From NCBI RefSeq assembly GCF_032854445.1, contig NC_088300.1, forward strand, positions 46,059,682-46,123,681: DNA of 64,000 bases, read 5' to 3'. The translations under genes and the position numbers were made by a program. The stretch is from Liolophura sinensis. Lineage: Eukaryota > Mollusca > Polyplacophora > Chitonida > Chitonidae. The notes beneath the pieces are model-generated. The model worked only from the letters and a program-made list of their open reading frames with translations, was not told the DNA's origin and ran no database searches. This document shows positions 9,661 through 23,330 of this stretch, one piece after another (positions within the stretch are counted from its first letter, which is position 1; every line of letters starts with the position of its first letter).

Positions 9661-12109
9661 TTATTTGTGAATTTCTAATTACTTAAAATCTCGTCTTGGC
9701 ATGCCATGGTATGACAGTCTACAAACCATAATTCACCAATTTCATATGCTATTACAAGTACATTGCACTGGATATTTTATGATTAAAATAAATGAACTGT
9801 ATGTAAAAATGTGTATGTGTTGTCATTTGAATGAACAGTCATCCAGCACATTTTACTCTCCTGAAAATGTGGACTGGATATACACATTTAGCATTTGTAA
9901 GGGAATGTGATGTTAAAATGACCATTAGTTCATGTTGACCTATTGCTCACCATGAGATATCATGTTAGAAGGAAAGAAAGTCTGGTAATCATAAGTCTAG
10001 GTGGTGACACTGTGGGTGGATGCACAAAAAGTTAAAGTTGAAGGTCCAAGACCGTACCAGCTAAAAACCGGACAAGAATGAACAAGAACAAGCTGTATTG
10101 GTAGAGAGCAAGTGATTAACAAAATTCATTCCAAACCACCTATAAAAGTGACCTAAGAGTTGTTGTGTGCATATTGCCATATCCCAAAACAGTGGTGTTG
10201 GAATTAGGTGTACTGCAGTTATTGCAGGGTTAATGGTAATGTACATGTGGTTACTATAGCACATTTAGATTGGACATGTGTCAGCAACAGTTGTACGTCA
10301 GATTCCAGGGCTGATGTTTGAAGTGCTTCCCAACTATAATACCTTCAGGCTGCAGTGGTGTTACAGATTCAAGGTTCAATCCTAAATCTAGAAATTCAGA
10401 ATTTTTCAGTTGGTGCAGCAAAACACAAAAAAGAGTTGCATCTGACTCATAAATAAACCTCATGGGATTTCCAAAAAATGTCGAAAGAATTATGAGGGGA
10501 AATCCATCACTAGTCTAAACCTGTCCACCCGAAGAGATAAGATTAGGAAGCGAAAAAAATGCCACGGTGTAATGTTCACTCGTGAATAGGATATGTAAAC
10601 AATACTATAGACTGAACATGAATCATATGTCTAGGGAACTAAATCCGCTCTTCCTTTTTATTGATAATGTATTTGCAGTATTGCATTTGCAGTTTGCAAC
10701 AACCGGTAAGCCAGAACTGAAGTTAAGCGGCAGGCAGCATAATTACAACACAAAACTGTGCGTGACATTTGCAGTTTGTTTTACTGTCTTTTGGACAAGG
10801 GGAGATAACCCAGACAAAAACGTCAGTTCCTGAATATATCTTTAAAGGCAAAGAAAACATTAAAAGGAAATATAAATCAGATGGAAGATCATTAAAGACG
10901 CCTCGAAAAAAAGTTCCTTTTTCTACTGTAGAATTTTTCTAACCAAAAAATTTGAAAATATTTGATTATATGGTGTCCTGTATTGACCCAAAGGTTTAGG
11001 TGATATCACATTCCTGTTTTGCGACAAATAGTTTGTTTAAAGGTCCATTCGGCAAAAGAATTGACATATATGTATGTGCATCCTGAATGATGAAATCTAG
11101 CAGCATGTGTATTTAATGGTAAAATTCTTATCCGACGTCACTGGTCCGTATAGGCCACTGTAGAATATGTTTCAAATGGTTTTACTTGTCTTTCAAAGAT
11201 TCTAAAAAAATAAATTGAACCAATTTTGTTTAATGTTCTTTCATTTGACGTATACTTCATGTTGGTGTTTTCTTTGCCATTGAAACTACCTTGTACTATT
11301 CTTGTACTACCTTATTTCGTGGTTGGCATAAGAAGAATGGATGAAGTAGGCCACTGGTTGGCCCAGTGTGTGTATAGTGTGACGGGGTGGGCATCATGCT
11401 ATGTCTTTAGCATGACATTCCAGTGACCCAGCACAATAAATATGTTGGCTTCAAGTCTGGCCTGCTATAAAGGGACAAGGTCGTGATATGACCGAAATAT
11501 TGTTGAACATGACATGAACCCCAGTTAAATGAACACATACACTAGAATGCCATGTCAATGACATCAGAGCGCACTGATCAGCATCTGGTATCCTCTGTTT
11601 CTGCATGCCGTCGAGCAAAGTAGCAAAGTTGCAGATTTCAGCTTCCCTTCCATTCTCCCTCTACCCATTTCCCTCTACCAATCTCCTTTATTCCAGTCAT
11701 AGACCTCTTCTAGTTCCTCACCATGAGCAGCTAGGGGAGCATGAAAATCTGCACTTTTGCCATGTCTCCGTTCTATTCCATTTATCTACAGGTGATCTCT
11801 TGATCATATTAAATCCTGTAGCTAATAAACCCTACAATTAAAATTTTAGCTCTATCATCCAGTGAAATCTCTACTCACATCTTCAGTCATATGATCATAG
11901 CCATGTTACTTTCAAGTAAATGTTGTATGATCATGTGGCCAGAACTCTGCCTTGTACACTTAAGATGGCCACCGACTTCTCACGACAGCTTCTTCGTTCT
12001 GGCACTACCATTGTTGAAACGTGCTATATGTATTTGAACAAAACTCAAACTGCACACTACGGATTTATTTTCTTGGTGTTTTACTCCGTCATAGTCAAAA
12101 ATATTTCAC
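9661..12109. other. Intergenic DNA between NUP35 and RPL15, first part
   Basis: No exon with recognisable similarity on either strand. The open frames (for example 10582-10833, 11226-11426) show no conserved motif and unstructured codon use. Confidence 0.5.
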
Positions 12110-12400
12110 TTACAGGATGGCGATTATGAGCCCTAGATCGTCCCACATACGGCCAGAGAGGAAGCCGGCATGAACTGGACTTGAGCTCACAGCGACAACA
12201 TTAATGAGAGGGTCATTGCACCTCAGCAACCTCACCGCCTGCACATCAAAGAAGCCAATCAACCCTGAAGTTCTGGAACCATTATCTAAAACCAAATTTG
12301 TTTTATTGTACTAAAGAATTTTTTTGCCTCTGCCAGCGGTTAGGTTTATGAGGAAACCCAAGTGCCCCAAATAAACCCCTTCCAACCTCCACGCAAATGT
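12110..12400 (-). mobile_element. Decayed minus-oriented SINE fragments (families A and B)
   Basis: 12140-12265 contains CACATACGGCCAGAGAGGAA, GCCGGCATGAACTGGACTTG and AGCTCACAGCGAC, the head half of family A read from its minus strand. 12300-12400 reads on the minus strand as TTTCCTCATAAACCTAACCG followed by a CAATAAAAC-type tail, resembling the family B 3' half. Confidence 0.55.
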
Positions 12401-13440
12401 TCATGTTTTTTATCCCAATATTGACACAAATTTTACACTTTCATGGAAAATATACTGTTCTTGATGTCTTTATCTCATTTCTTTATATATTTCATTATAA
12501 AAGAAAGGTTTTGGAAACAAATACATGTCTCTCCACATTTTAAACATATAGTTGTGGATTCACGTCACATCGGGGGCTGTGAATTGTGCAAGGTTTGCCT
12601 TGAAATTCCCTAGATTGGAGAGTGGAGTTTCCCAGACCTTAAAAAGCCTGGTAACCATTGCTTTTAGAGGTTGGACCTGGAAAATCGTTGAAATTGCCAA
12701 CTTGGCACATGTACTAAGGGCTGATTCATAAACAGACTGAAAAGACAACTGAAGCTACTGTACATAAAATGCTGACAATTTTGTGGTGAAATTCCACTTA
12801 ATAATACTACAGTGTGCTACAAGAAAGGAGAAATTGTGTAGGAGTTTAATTAATATTCCAAGGTTGCTTCGAACTGTAATGATTCCACGAGCAGTCTTGA
12901 ATGAGTGAGTCAGATGAGCACTGCCAACACTACATTTTGGTTCCTGGACCTCACATTACTGGGCGTACCCTTTGCTTCTTGTACGTGGGCCCTGGCGCCA
13001 AGATCCACACAACGCTGGTCGAAATTAACCTTCCAAACGTTTGTTGACGCAAAGCCTAATGTTTCTTCTTTCTTCGGGGAAAATGTATACCAAGGAGAAC
13101 ATGCCCTCTAAGATTTTGGCACTTGTGTATAAGAAGAGTTTTCGGCATTAAACTAATGAGGCAAGTTAAAACTGAAGTGAATTGGGATACTTTGATTTAG
13201 AAACCTATATGCACCAATTTTAGACTCTCAGTGATTGATGCAGTGCTGTGTGTATATGCAAGTTCAGCTAATAAGATCACTTCACACTGCTCTAAACTTG
13301 CGTATACAAACGTGGAATATTCATTCCAAGTAATCTGGAAAACTCTTGAAATCTTAAAACTTCAAGAGCCCATGCCAACCTTACACTATACAAATCGGTC
13401 ACTTTTCTGTTTTTGGTAATAGTATGTCAGCAATAACCAT
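12401..13440. other. Intergenic DNA downstream of RPL15
   Basis: No supported gene. The open frame at 12905-13111 has no recognisable domain. I find no canonical minus-strand AATAAA close after the RPL15 stop, so its poly(A) site is not assigned. Confidence 0.45.
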
Positions 13441-13562
13441 GAAGGTAACAAATAACAAAACCATAAATATTCCAGTTTCCCGGTCTAGACAAGGTTGTAT
13501 TGAACAATATATACCAAGCAGCCAGGGACAAAAAAAATTCACGATGTTCTTGTCCTTTAGTT

Positions 13563-13868
13563 TTAGCGCTTCCTTCTCATTTGCACGGTATTATTGCGCT
13601 TCCAGTTGGCACGACGTGAACCACCGATTGTATGATTGAAACCGTGTCCCTTGCCAAGACCACGGGAGCTCTTGCCGGCAGAGGTAAGGCCACGCAGCTC
13701 GCGGTGTTTGTGTACAGGCTTACACAGCCAGTTGATCTTGGGGTCTCGTCTTATGGCCTTGTGGAAGGGGTCCACTAAGACGACCTCGTAAAATTTGTAG
13801 GTGGAATCCTGAGCGACCCAGTAGGAGCTAAGGACCCGCAGACCCTGGCATTTGCGACCAACACGTTC
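13563..13868 (-). CDS. RPL15: RPL15 terminal coding exon
   Basis: After a ATCCACAG acceptor it encodes 101 residues from [20 protein letters not shown] to a basic end (MRRKR) and TAA. The frame upstream of the acceptor, back to 13931, is intron read-through. Confidence 0.97.
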   Translation of the reverse strand, partial: ERVGRKCQGLRVLSSYWVAQDSTYKFYEVVLVDPFHKAIRRDPKINWLCKPVHKHRELRGLTSAGKSSRGLGKGHGFNHTIGGSRRANWKRNNTVQMRRKR

Positions 13869-16042
13869 CTGTGGATAGAAAACACAACAAGTCTGATTAC
13901 TGTATAGCCACACATGGATGATAGGAAGCATTTTTCTTCACTCTCTACTGCTACAAATCCTACAAAGTTACAAAGTTTATAGGAAATTCACGTGTTATCG
14001 ATATGTTTGGCATGCAGAAACAGAAAACAGCAGTAGTTGTCAGCAATGAATTGTAATACAGGTGTTGAAACTAGCGTCGAGGACAAATGATAAGGACAAA
14101 AATAGTTAGAAATGTAAGCATTTATTTCTCTCTAAAGAGTTGTACTAAAGAATATTAATCACTTATGAGACGGTGGCCAGCATTATGAGCATTATGACTG
14201 GATGAAACCAGGCAGAGCCCTGCGGAAACCCACAAACACCTGCAAGTAGCTGGCCTACCTTCCCACCTTTTCCCAACATGAGCTGGGCCTCAAAGCAACC
14301 GCATTGGTGAGAGGCTATGGAGTCATAGTACCACACTAGTATGCTGACCACTCAGCCACAGTAGTATAAAAACATCAGGTCAGGCAATTTTGTACAGCTG
14401 TTCTCACTGGGACTAGACTTCGTTCCATAAGAACACCCAATGTGAATAATTCAATCAAAATCATTACTGTTCTAAACAGGTCAATTGGATGTACCACACA
14501 TTGGCTACATATACATGTATGCTCAATCTATCTACAACCTCACAGTGTAACAACTGTTTTACCAAGAACAGAATGACAAGACAAAGTGCCACTGTCACCA
14601 GAAGGGTTGGGAGTCATCCCTAGAGTCACACTGTAAGGCTCATCCATCTGACATATGAGAACTGTGAGCATTCATAGAGAACACATAACATGTTTTCTCT
14701 TTTCCAATTGGGTGAGAACAGTCTTAGAAATGTTTTTCATAAAAATCAAGCTCAGACAAAAACTTGCTGAATAAAGACAAAGTTCACAACACCACTGAAA
14801 AAGACAGAAAATTGTGGTACCTAGCTTTGTGACTTAGCTCCTAGACATTTGAAGTTTAGGAGCCAAGTGGAAAATCAGCAAATTTTCCCCTTATCAACCT
14901 TAGACCTACCTCAGCCACTGAGCGGTGAGACCTCTGGAACTTCAACTGGTTGACTCCCTGGTTCACGGGTTTACCATAAGTAGCACCCTTTGGAACTGGT
15001 CGCTTGCGGCCACCACGGCGGACTCGCACACGGTAGATTACATATCCTGAAATATAAAGTTAGAAAACAATGTGAATAGTAACATTAAAGTTTTCCTGCA
15101 TAAAACAAAGATGATGTGTACAATCTTGAAACACAAAAGCCAGATAAAAACAATCAGCCTACAGACCTTCCAAATTTCCAAAACCACTTTTGGCTATTCA
15201 TGTGTTACTGGTCGATGACAGCCACCACAAAGAAATGGCATGTTGTTTTGACTAATACAAAATAAGATGCCCAAGCTTTCCAACCCCTAGTAAGGAAAGT
15301 AGCAAACTGTAAATAAATCTTACATGTTTTCTAGGGACATAATTTTCAAACAGAAAAGTGGTTTGATGAGTAACGATTACAAGATCTTATCTATATATAC
15401 ATCCACAAGGTAAATGTTAAACTGTCTGATTCACGTACACATATGCATAATGCAGTTGCTGTTCAGTATTGCAACCGACATGAAATTCCCAGACAGTACT
15501 AAGCAACAGCTGTACATCATTGCTTTTTGACAGCCATTTTCAACTGACAAAATTCACCTAGAAATGTATGTAAAAGGGCACCCAAATCAAAGACCTGTAT
15601 GTGAGCGTGAGCAAACATTAATCCAGCACCTAATAAAAAAAATGTCTTCTGGCACGACATTGCATATACTTGTAAAATATCTGCATATAATCAAATCCTG
15701 AAGTCTTTCAGTCATGTGATGAACTTTGTTCTTGACACTGGCTGATGAAAATGGTGTTTGTTTTCTTGTGCAAGAACTGATATGGATTCACACATATATT
15801 TGCATCAAATTTTAAAGCCTAAAGCATTTAAGATTAAATTTCTAAAACAACAAACACGGTTACCACTCACCTTGCTTAGCACGATATCCCAAGCGCCTTG
15901 CCTTGTCTGGCCGAGATGGGCGGGGCGCTCTGTGAACAGATGACAGCTGGCGATACTGCCAGGAGCGAATACGCAGCAGGAAGCGCAAAACATCACTCTG
16001 TTTCTTCCTGTATAACTCCTGCATATACTTGTAGGCTCCCAT
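13563..16042 (-). CDS. RPL15: RPL15 (60S ribosomal protein L15, eL15), 3 coding exons
   Basis: A structural protein of the large ribosomal subunit, bound to 28S rRNA. Coding exons on the minus strand are 16042-15871, 15046-14910 and 13868-13563. They join with matching phases (57 codons + 1 nt; 2 nt + 45 codons; 102 codons including TAA) into exactly 204 residues, the family's standard length. Recognisable blocks are [20 protein letters not shown] at the N-terminus, [19 protein letters not shown] in the middle, and [31 protein letters not shown] and [11 protein letters not shown] at the C-terminal side. The protein is strongly basic, as expected. It is convergent with NUP35 and divergent from the CRMP locus. 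An intron boundary six bases before the ATG (AG at 16050-16049) implies a separate non-coding first exon that I cannot place. Confidence 0.98.
14160..14356 (-). mobile_element. SINE family A copy in an RPL15 intron
   Basis: On the plus strand it reads GGTGGCCAGCATTATGAGCA, then AACCAGGCAGAGCCCTGCGG, AAACCCAC, and ends CAACCGCATTGGTGAGAGGC with a tRNA-like head up to ACTCAGCCAC. The orientation is minus, the same as RPL15 transcription. The tail is missing or decayed. Confidence 0.8.
14910..15046 (-). CDS. RPL15: RPL15 second coding exon
   Basis: After a TATTTCAG acceptor on the minus strand it encodes [20 protein letters not shown] through QRSHRSVAE and ends in phase 0 at a GTAGGT donor. Confidence 0.97.
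15871..16042 (-). CDS. RPL15: RPL15 first coding exon
   Basis: Starts with ATG at 16042 and encodes residues 1-57 ([10 protein letters not shown] to LGYRAKQ) plus one base, ending at a GTGAGT donor. A minus-strand TAG acceptor sits six nucleotides before the ATG. Confidence 0.97.
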
Positions 16043-16048
16043 CTTGGG

Positions 16049-17972
16049 CTATTAAAAGCAAACAAAATGGGGTACAGCTGTTTAGGATTGCCATAACTGT
16101 AATATACACTGCTGGGCAAAAACTGTCACCTAAGGCATTGTGAGAAACAAACCTACCAACACTTCACCATGTTCCACAGAAATTAACTTCATTAACACAG
16201 AGCTTTGCAGTTGCTAGTCATTCTTCATGGTGTTCACCATTTGCATTATTAAGCACTGCTACTCTCGAACCAATCATATCATGTGTGCATCACTACCAGC
16301 CTAACTGCAAATATGTAACTCTGATCTGAGAGGCCCAGCCAAAGAGTTACAATCCTAAGCTACCTGTTGTGAGTTGGTTTTCATAAAAAAGGACATTTTC
16401 CACAGGATTTCTTCACATGAAAGTGACGCCTTCATTTACGACTGTGAATGTCGTGGATCAACCTTGCTGACAGAAAGATGGGAAACTTACACATATTGCA
16501 TCTCATTTCGCAGATTGAAACATTTGTCAATGTATCAAGCTACTACATAACCATAATTTATGATGACACTTTTCCACATCCATTGCAGTGCCCCAATACA
16601 CCGCCTCAAGATTTGAATAAGATGTTTTATTTATGCTCAGTCGTACTCAAAACCAAGAGCCATAGGTCACTTCCAAAGCATCATTAGTTTGTAGGATTTA
16701 TTGTCACCAGTGTCAACAAACAAATGAACTTGTCATGTGAAAACTGGCACTGATGGCACAACAGTTGTAGTTGGTACTGGTACGTAAATCAAGTGCTGGC
16801 TTGACATGCAATACAACTTTCATGCCTGTACTCGGATTTTTTTTGCGCATTTTACCATCGACAATTCGGTTATTTGAGGCAGACATTAGTACCATACCGA
16901 ATTAGTTCACCAAAAATGAAATGTTTTAGAATAATCGGGCCTATGTACAGAGAGCGTAACCACTGTTCACGCTGTGACAAAACACTCATGGAGAGACGGA
17001 CATGTACAGATACATGCTAACCCAAAGACCCCCAAAATCTCGTTAAAATGTCATTTTTACTCAAAATTGACGCGGTTCATAAATATTTATTCTTTGTCTA
17101 TTCCTGTAAATGTCACAATAATGTCAGATTATTGATAGAACTGGTGGATTTTGGCGGATGGATGAAGCGTATATTCACACGTACATGTATATCACTGGAG
17201 CCTCAACGTTGAAAAGGCAGACTCGATTTACGGCAGTTGACAGTTTACGACATTCATTTACGACAACCTCATACATGAATTTTTGCGGGAAACGATGGAC
17301 TGTCAAACTGCTCAACTCTTGCTTCTGTGAAACATCAGGCTAGGAAGAGTGAATCAAACGATCTGAGAGATCAATGTGTATGTTAGCCTAAGAAACAAAA
17401 CAACGTTTTCCTCACAGCACTACTATAAGTGTGTTTCATTCTGATTACATGCTGTAATTTGTGAGGCCAGGAACTCGATCTAGTGATGTGCAAGTCTGGA
17501 TCTTTGATAAAATGCATGTGCTAATCGATTAATAACACTTTTGCAGGTACTGACTATAATCCAAAATGTGCCCCTCAAAATAAGTTTAAGAATATTTGTA
17601 ATCTGTTGTGGCATGAACCTGAAGTGAAGTGAATTTTATTAAATATGAAAATGTCTATTTAAATTCATAATTTTAAGTAAATAACTGTTTTTTTTTTAGT
17701 CTAGTTCCAATTGGTGCTCACTTGGGGAAAATTGAACAGGCTGCCATGCTCTCGGTTTTAATCTATCAAGGGCGAGATATTCTCACCCGAGGAGGCATCT
17801 GTTCTGCTGTTATGTCACTCATATCTGTCTTATGACTGATTATTGACAGGTAATTTAGAATATGGTTATTTTCTGTTATGTGAGTCATGTGTAATACAGT
17901 TGTTTGGCATATGGCACATATGATTAACTCATATATTTATTTAATCAATTGTTTTTACTTACTTGTTTTTAG
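16049..17972. other. RPL15 upstream region, no supported exon
   Basis: It must contain the non-coding first exon and promoter of RPL15 on the minus strand. I could not fix a pyrimidine-tract start or a unique donor; a minus-strand GTAAGT near 16490 is one candidate. The open frame at 17158-17343 has no recognisable motif. Confidence 0.4.
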
Positions 17973-18140
17973 GGCCTTAGTGGCCTAGTGGTTATCGTGC
18001 TATTGCAGCACAAAGACCCAGGAGCCTCTCAACAATGTGGTCGATGTGGGTTCAGGTCCAGATCATGCTGGCTTTATACATGTGTTACTTGTGTAGGCCG
18101 TTCAGCAACCTGCAGAGGCCTGTCTGACATAAGTCATGAT
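17973..18140 (+). mobile_element. SINE family A copy with tRNA-like promoter head
   Basis: It begins GGCCTTAGTGGCCTAGTGGT (A-box-like TGGCCTAGTGG), continues ACCCAGGAGCCTCTCAACAA, and has a B-box-like GGTTCAGGTCC before GATCATGCTGGC. The body then diverges after CAGCAACCTGCAGAGG, so the 3' half is lost or decayed. Confidence 0.8.
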
Positions 18141-18904
18141 TATTTCTGCCATAGAGCCTCACCACTTGTGTTGCCCGTCATATTTTCATTTGAGATTGAG
18201 TGGGTCAGCAGCATACAGTTCAGCAGTTAAATAGAAGGTATACATGATACAAGTCCAGTCTCATTTAATTTCATATTCCAACTTTCTCAGTGGTGTCTCT
18301 TGGTTTGTGACCCAGGTAGATAGAATAGACCCTGCTCCTCTAAAAAATATTGTAACTTGAAATTTTTCTGTGATGGGAACATGTTCAATAGACAACTATG
18401 TATATTTTGTTGATACTCAGGTGTATATATCTACATAGTTAACTCTATTTTTCAATTGCCTTATATTTAAATATTTAAGAAATATATTTAAATAAATCAG
18501 GATATGTAACTACATTACCACATGTTATTTTCATATATTTACTGCGTCTTGTGTTGTTTTTTTTTTATATTAAAGCATCATTTTTTTTTTTTTTTTGTTC
18601 CAGTTGTTGTACTCATTTGATAAGTGATAACTCTTCCATAGTTCTAACATGTTCTGGCCACTACATGCCTGAAATAGTACATGTGTGGTAGTGAACAGAT
18701 ATCTATTGATATTGCATCTTGATTTTCAGGGGAGGCAACTCCTCATGACAAACATGGACTAAAAACGACAGTGAGTGAATAGAACTCCAGTGGGTTTGGA
18801 CTGCCTCGTGTATAAAATGGTAATGGACATCAGCCTAAACAAGTTCTCCAACAATCGTATCATAGGAGATGTACTAATTCTAACATAGTATTGATCAACT
18901 AATT

Positions 18905-19027
18905 TTAACATTTGCAGTCGCTGTGAGTCCAGCTCATGCTGGATTCCTCTCCGGCTGTACGTGGGAAGGTCTGCCAGCAACCTGCGGATGGTCATGGGTT
19001 TCCGTCTGCCTCTGATCGATTTCCTCA
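18905..19027 (+). mobile_element. SINE family A fragment
   Basis: GTCGCTGTGAGTCCAGCTCA, then TGCTGGATTCCTCTCCGGCT, GTACGTGGGAAGGTCTGCCA and GCAACCTGCGGATGGTCATG. This is the middle of the element only. Confidence 0.8.
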
Positions 19028-19764
19028 CAATTCTAACATTAGAGTATTCATTAGTTCCTGTGAGGTCTCTGGCAAAATGTTATTTTTTTGAGTTTCGCTG
19101 TGACCTGTGAGGTGGACTGGTCTGATGAAAGCCAAAGGCAGACCATTATTTATCATACGTGCGAGGCTCTCATTATTCATCATTATTTCTTAATCAGGTT
19201 AAACCATTACAAAAAAATAATTTGATTAACTTGGCCGTACATTATATGAAACAACATTATATGCATGAAGTTCCTGTGGTGTTGACTCAGAGGTTCTTAA
19301 TAGACTTACTTATGGAGACTGTAACAATTACCTTGTACTTATAAGGTCACAGTACTGAACCTGTCCAGCAGGTGAACAGGATATATAGATACACTCTTAA
19401 AACAAATTTGACTTTTGTTTTGGCGTATTATTAAACATGAAAATGATTCTGTTACAGTGGTCAATATGCCGTGAGGAATACATTCTGATACCTTTACAGC
19501 TGCTAATACTCTGGAGAAAAAAAATGTAGCTTTTGTTGATAGTATTATAATGATTTCAAGCATGAAAAACTGTAAAAAAAATTTATATGAAAGGGTTTTG
19601 AGATAAGTAATTTTAGAATACAGTCAAAACAAACCATTTTAAAAAAAACCATCTTATATTTTGACCCATTTGATTTGTTTCAAACATTGTCCTAATGATA
19701 TCCTGTATTGATCACTGAGTCAGTATTAAGGAAACCTCCTCCTGCTTTGTCGGCATGTAGATTA

Positions 19765-19858
19765 CAGCGTGCGTGGGAAGGTCTGCCAGCAAGCTGTGGA
19801 TGGTCATGGGGCTCTCCGGGCTCTGCCCGGTTTTCTCCCATAAAATAAATAAATCAAC
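19765..19858 (+). mobile_element. SINE family A fragment, central part joined to tail
   Basis: GCGTGGGAAGGTCTGCCAGC, then GGATGGTCATGGGGCTCTCC, GGGCTCTGCCCGGTTTTCTC and an AAATAAATAAATC tail. An internal deletion removes the region normally between the poly-pyrimidine block and the tail. Confidence 0.75.
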
Positions 19859-19859
19859 T

Positions 19860-22800
19860 GTAAAAGGAACGAGTCATTAAGGTAAGTTTGACATACATGA
19901 TTGTTCAATATTGTTTTGAAATAGACTTTTTTCACTAATGAATAAAACCCTAATGGACATGTAACAAATTCATTACCATGAAACTGCAGAGGAGAAGTTT
20001 ACACATTAATTTGCACTAAAGTGCCTCAATCGTTGATGGCTACGTGCATTTTAAAGTGCAAAGGTGACCAAAAATTTATTGGGAAAGATTCATTTAATAT
20101 TAGTTCTTGTACCAATCTTTATGGGTTTAAAACTTCAAAAGATGAAGAAGATTAAGAAAACAAGGTGAATGCATTAATATTACAAAATTCCAAAAGGACT
20201 CGACTCTTTCTGATGAGGGATTTACATACAGCAATTGAGTTATGTGTATTATATCACATCAGTTCTAATGTTTCACATATAGCTAGAGCTGCTTAGTCGC
20301 CATGGACAGCTGCAATATTGTCGAGGTGGCATTAACTAAGCCATGGTCATTCTGTTTACCTTCATAAAAGTTGTTATGGAAAGGCTTTACTGTTCATTCT
20401 AGAGCTGCTTAATGCTACTAATTATCATTTTTGAGGTACCTAGCAGTGTTGTATGAGAGTTTGTTGCTTGCGACCTTACACGTGTATAAAAACCAAAGGG
20501 CTTGCCGTCAGTTATATTTTTGACATGATGCAGATTCAGCGTGTGGAGTTTTTTATTTTATTTTTTTTTTTGTAGTTCTCGTAATGCATTTGCTACACAT
20601 GTGAGATTACTTTACACAGCATCATAGTAATTCTGTGTAAAGCGTTTTATGTGTTGCAGCAGCTGTTTTTATCCATTTCCTGTTTATTTCAGTCCACATG
20701 ACGTAGTAGTGCCAGCTTCCTATCTATGTCTTGATGTGGTCTTGCAGAGTTTCCAGCCTGCATTTCTGACAGACCAGACCTAGTTCAGCCTAGATGAATT
20801 CCTTTTAAAATTTGTTTGTTTACTCCACCAAGTTTCATGTGAATTAATTTATATGAGCAGATAGTACATCTACAAAGTTGCTTTATATAGAAAGGCACAT
20901 ATAATTAATTGCATTGGTGAAAATCTTTAAGATAAGCTGTAGTAGACATGTACAGTCAATGTCATTTAAGCCAATCTGATTTTGAGATTATTTGCACAAT
21001 ACATACATACATCAGTGAAAGACACCATTTTTTATTACCCATTTGTTAACTTCAGTTTAGAAATAGCTGTTCTGACTGTATATCAAGACATAGCCCTGTA
21101 GCAAACTAGAGCACGCTTACATGTAGACTAAGGCTAGCCATTTCTTATGACCAACAGCTGGTTTCCATTATAACTGCTGATAGGCCAACTGGCTAAAACA
21201 TCTGGCACATGACATTTTCTGTTAATCTGGTCAAATGTCATCTTAGTGAAGAATTTGTATTTGAAGACAGCAAAAACACTTTGAAATATGGTAAAAATAA
21301 TACATTTTTCACATATAAAAGCATGCCAATTTCATTGCAGAAATGTAAAACTTCACTTAAAGAGAATAAGAACTAAAGGAAAGGTAAATTTGATTTCCAA
21401 GAACTCTAGGCACATTCTGAGATATTTTGTTTTTAACATTTCGCTTTGTTATTTGGGAAAAAAATTTTTTTTATTATTTATTTAGTATTTTTTGGATGTG
21501 AATCTAATGTACTGTGTGCTTGACTTTGGTCAGCAGAGTCTGGCAACAGGAAATTTGTCAGGTATTTCCTGAGGGCTATTGTACCTTGACCGAATGCAGT
21601 AAAATGCTGTTCATACATACCTGCATACCTATATTCATACATACATACATACGTATATGTTATGCTCTTCTTTGTTTGTATGTACATACATACATACATA
21701 CATACATGTTTAATACTGGGTGTTCTTGTAAACTTGAATGGTGTAAGTCACTCATCATATCAGTGAATAAATATTATAAACTTTTCTTATAAATAGTTTA
21801 CGACAAAAAAAAATCTGTCATGGCAGAAAAAAACCCACAGAAACGAAGTACATGTTTTATTTATACCTATTTTGTTGCATTACAATGCCAGCGTTCTTAC
21901 TTTCATTGTTTTGGACTAGAATCTAAGTGGATTTCGTAGATTTGCTTTGCAAGAATCAAGTCCGAATGTAATGCCACAAACAAGTTGCTCAAAGTAATGG
22001 CTTTAATGCATACAAGTCTTGGGATATTTTAACTTCTGCATCAGTAACAATATATTCTGTTGTAATAAAAATATTAATGTGAATTTAGGCTCTTTTTTTA
22101 AAGGCTAATCCAAGCAGATTGCCTTAATTTTGGTTTGTGGGAGTTGTGGTAAAAATCTCATTCCCAGGATGCTCAAATGTCAAAGTAAAGGAATGCAGTG
22201 AAAACCAAAGGTAAATTTTCTTTTGATCGAAATTTCAAATTTACCAAAACAAACATTTTGCCCCAGTGCTGGAGAGAACCCTATCAACTGTCTGCTTGTG
22301 GCAAAATCTCCATTTCATTTTCTGATTATTTCTGAATATGCATGAAATATGAAATATGCATAGGTCTAGTTAAGTTATATTGTTTCTTTGTCTGCCTTTG
22401 TTATGTAATTCTCGCAGTAACAAAGAAGCAGAGTGCCTGTTTCTTTGTTCTCTCGAAACAAAGAGCTGTGAAATCACATTTGCATCATGTGCAAGTGAGA
22501 TATTTCCCAACAGCTGAAAAAAAAGAGATTAGGAAAGGGAAAAAAATTCCTCGCGTATGGCCTGGCTGCTGGGCAGAAAGAAAGACACTCTATGCTTTTT
22601 TACCCTGTGGCTTAGTTGAGTTATAATTTGTGTGTGTGCATCTGGGACTGATGATTCATTCAACATCTTATAACTGAGCCTCACAAGGGAGGGAACAAAC
22701 TGTGACAAAATGTCTCAGTTGTGTGAAATAATGTGCAGCCATAACCCCAGGTTGTGTCATGTTAGAAAGTGTGGCCTGTCCCTGTGTGGGACTCTGGAGG

Positions 22801-23330
22801 AGCTTCATGCAACCACATGTCTGTTGTCATGGGAACATTTGTCAATGAGTCAAATGATATTTACAAAAACTTATATACATTTTTCTGCTATAGTAAAACT
22901 ATCTTTTGTATAATTGTAGAGGACAAAATTAGTCTTTTGTACACTCATTTGTTTAATGAGCAGTAAAATGGCAGCCTGTTAAAACTACGATTTATATATT
23001 TTTTTAAGTTATAATTATTTCTTAAACTGGAGATCTTTAAACATTAATCTGCTTTGTCAAGCAAATATATTTTCCTCAAAGTTTGTAATTCCTACCCAAT
23101 GAAATAATATAAAAAGTACACTATGAGTAATTTTGTAAATTTTAAATTCTTTGCTCTTTTTTTTTCATCAGTATTTACCCTTATTTTATTAGAAATTGTT
23201 TGTCTGCCTCCTTGAAGTCACTGTGCCACAGAGAATCTGCTGTTTTTGCTTGGGCTATTTTAAAGGTCTGCTGAATGATGAGGTGTCTGGTTTTGTAATC
23301 AGCTGAATATTGATCTGTTTCCCAGGGCGC
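19860..23330. other. Non-coding DNA upstream of the CRMP locus
   Basis: No supported exon. It includes a CATA microsatellite at about 21610-21710 and a 13-bp sequence (CTAGAGCTGCTTA) that occurs twice, near 20284 and 20399. The open frames here show no recognisable similarity. Confidence 0.45.
21604..21711. repeat. (CATA)n microsatellite, interrupted
   Basis: Runs of CATACATACATACATA are separated by CTGCATACCTATATT and a 40-bp non-repeat spacer. The frames reading HTYIHTY across it are repeat artefacts. Confidence 0.9.

Noticed and set aside
13869..15870. Intronic snoRNA genes in RPL15, as in many ribosomal protein genes
   Set aside because: I scanned the minus strand of both introns for C-box (TGATGA) and D-box (CTGA) pairs with proper spacing and saw no convincing case; a covariance-model search would be decisive.
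17988..18230. Possible true tRNA gene from A-box and B-box-like sequences
   Set aside because: The head does not fold into a full cloverleaf by eye and is joined to SINE body sequence; the same applies to 29995-30070 and 27953-28040.
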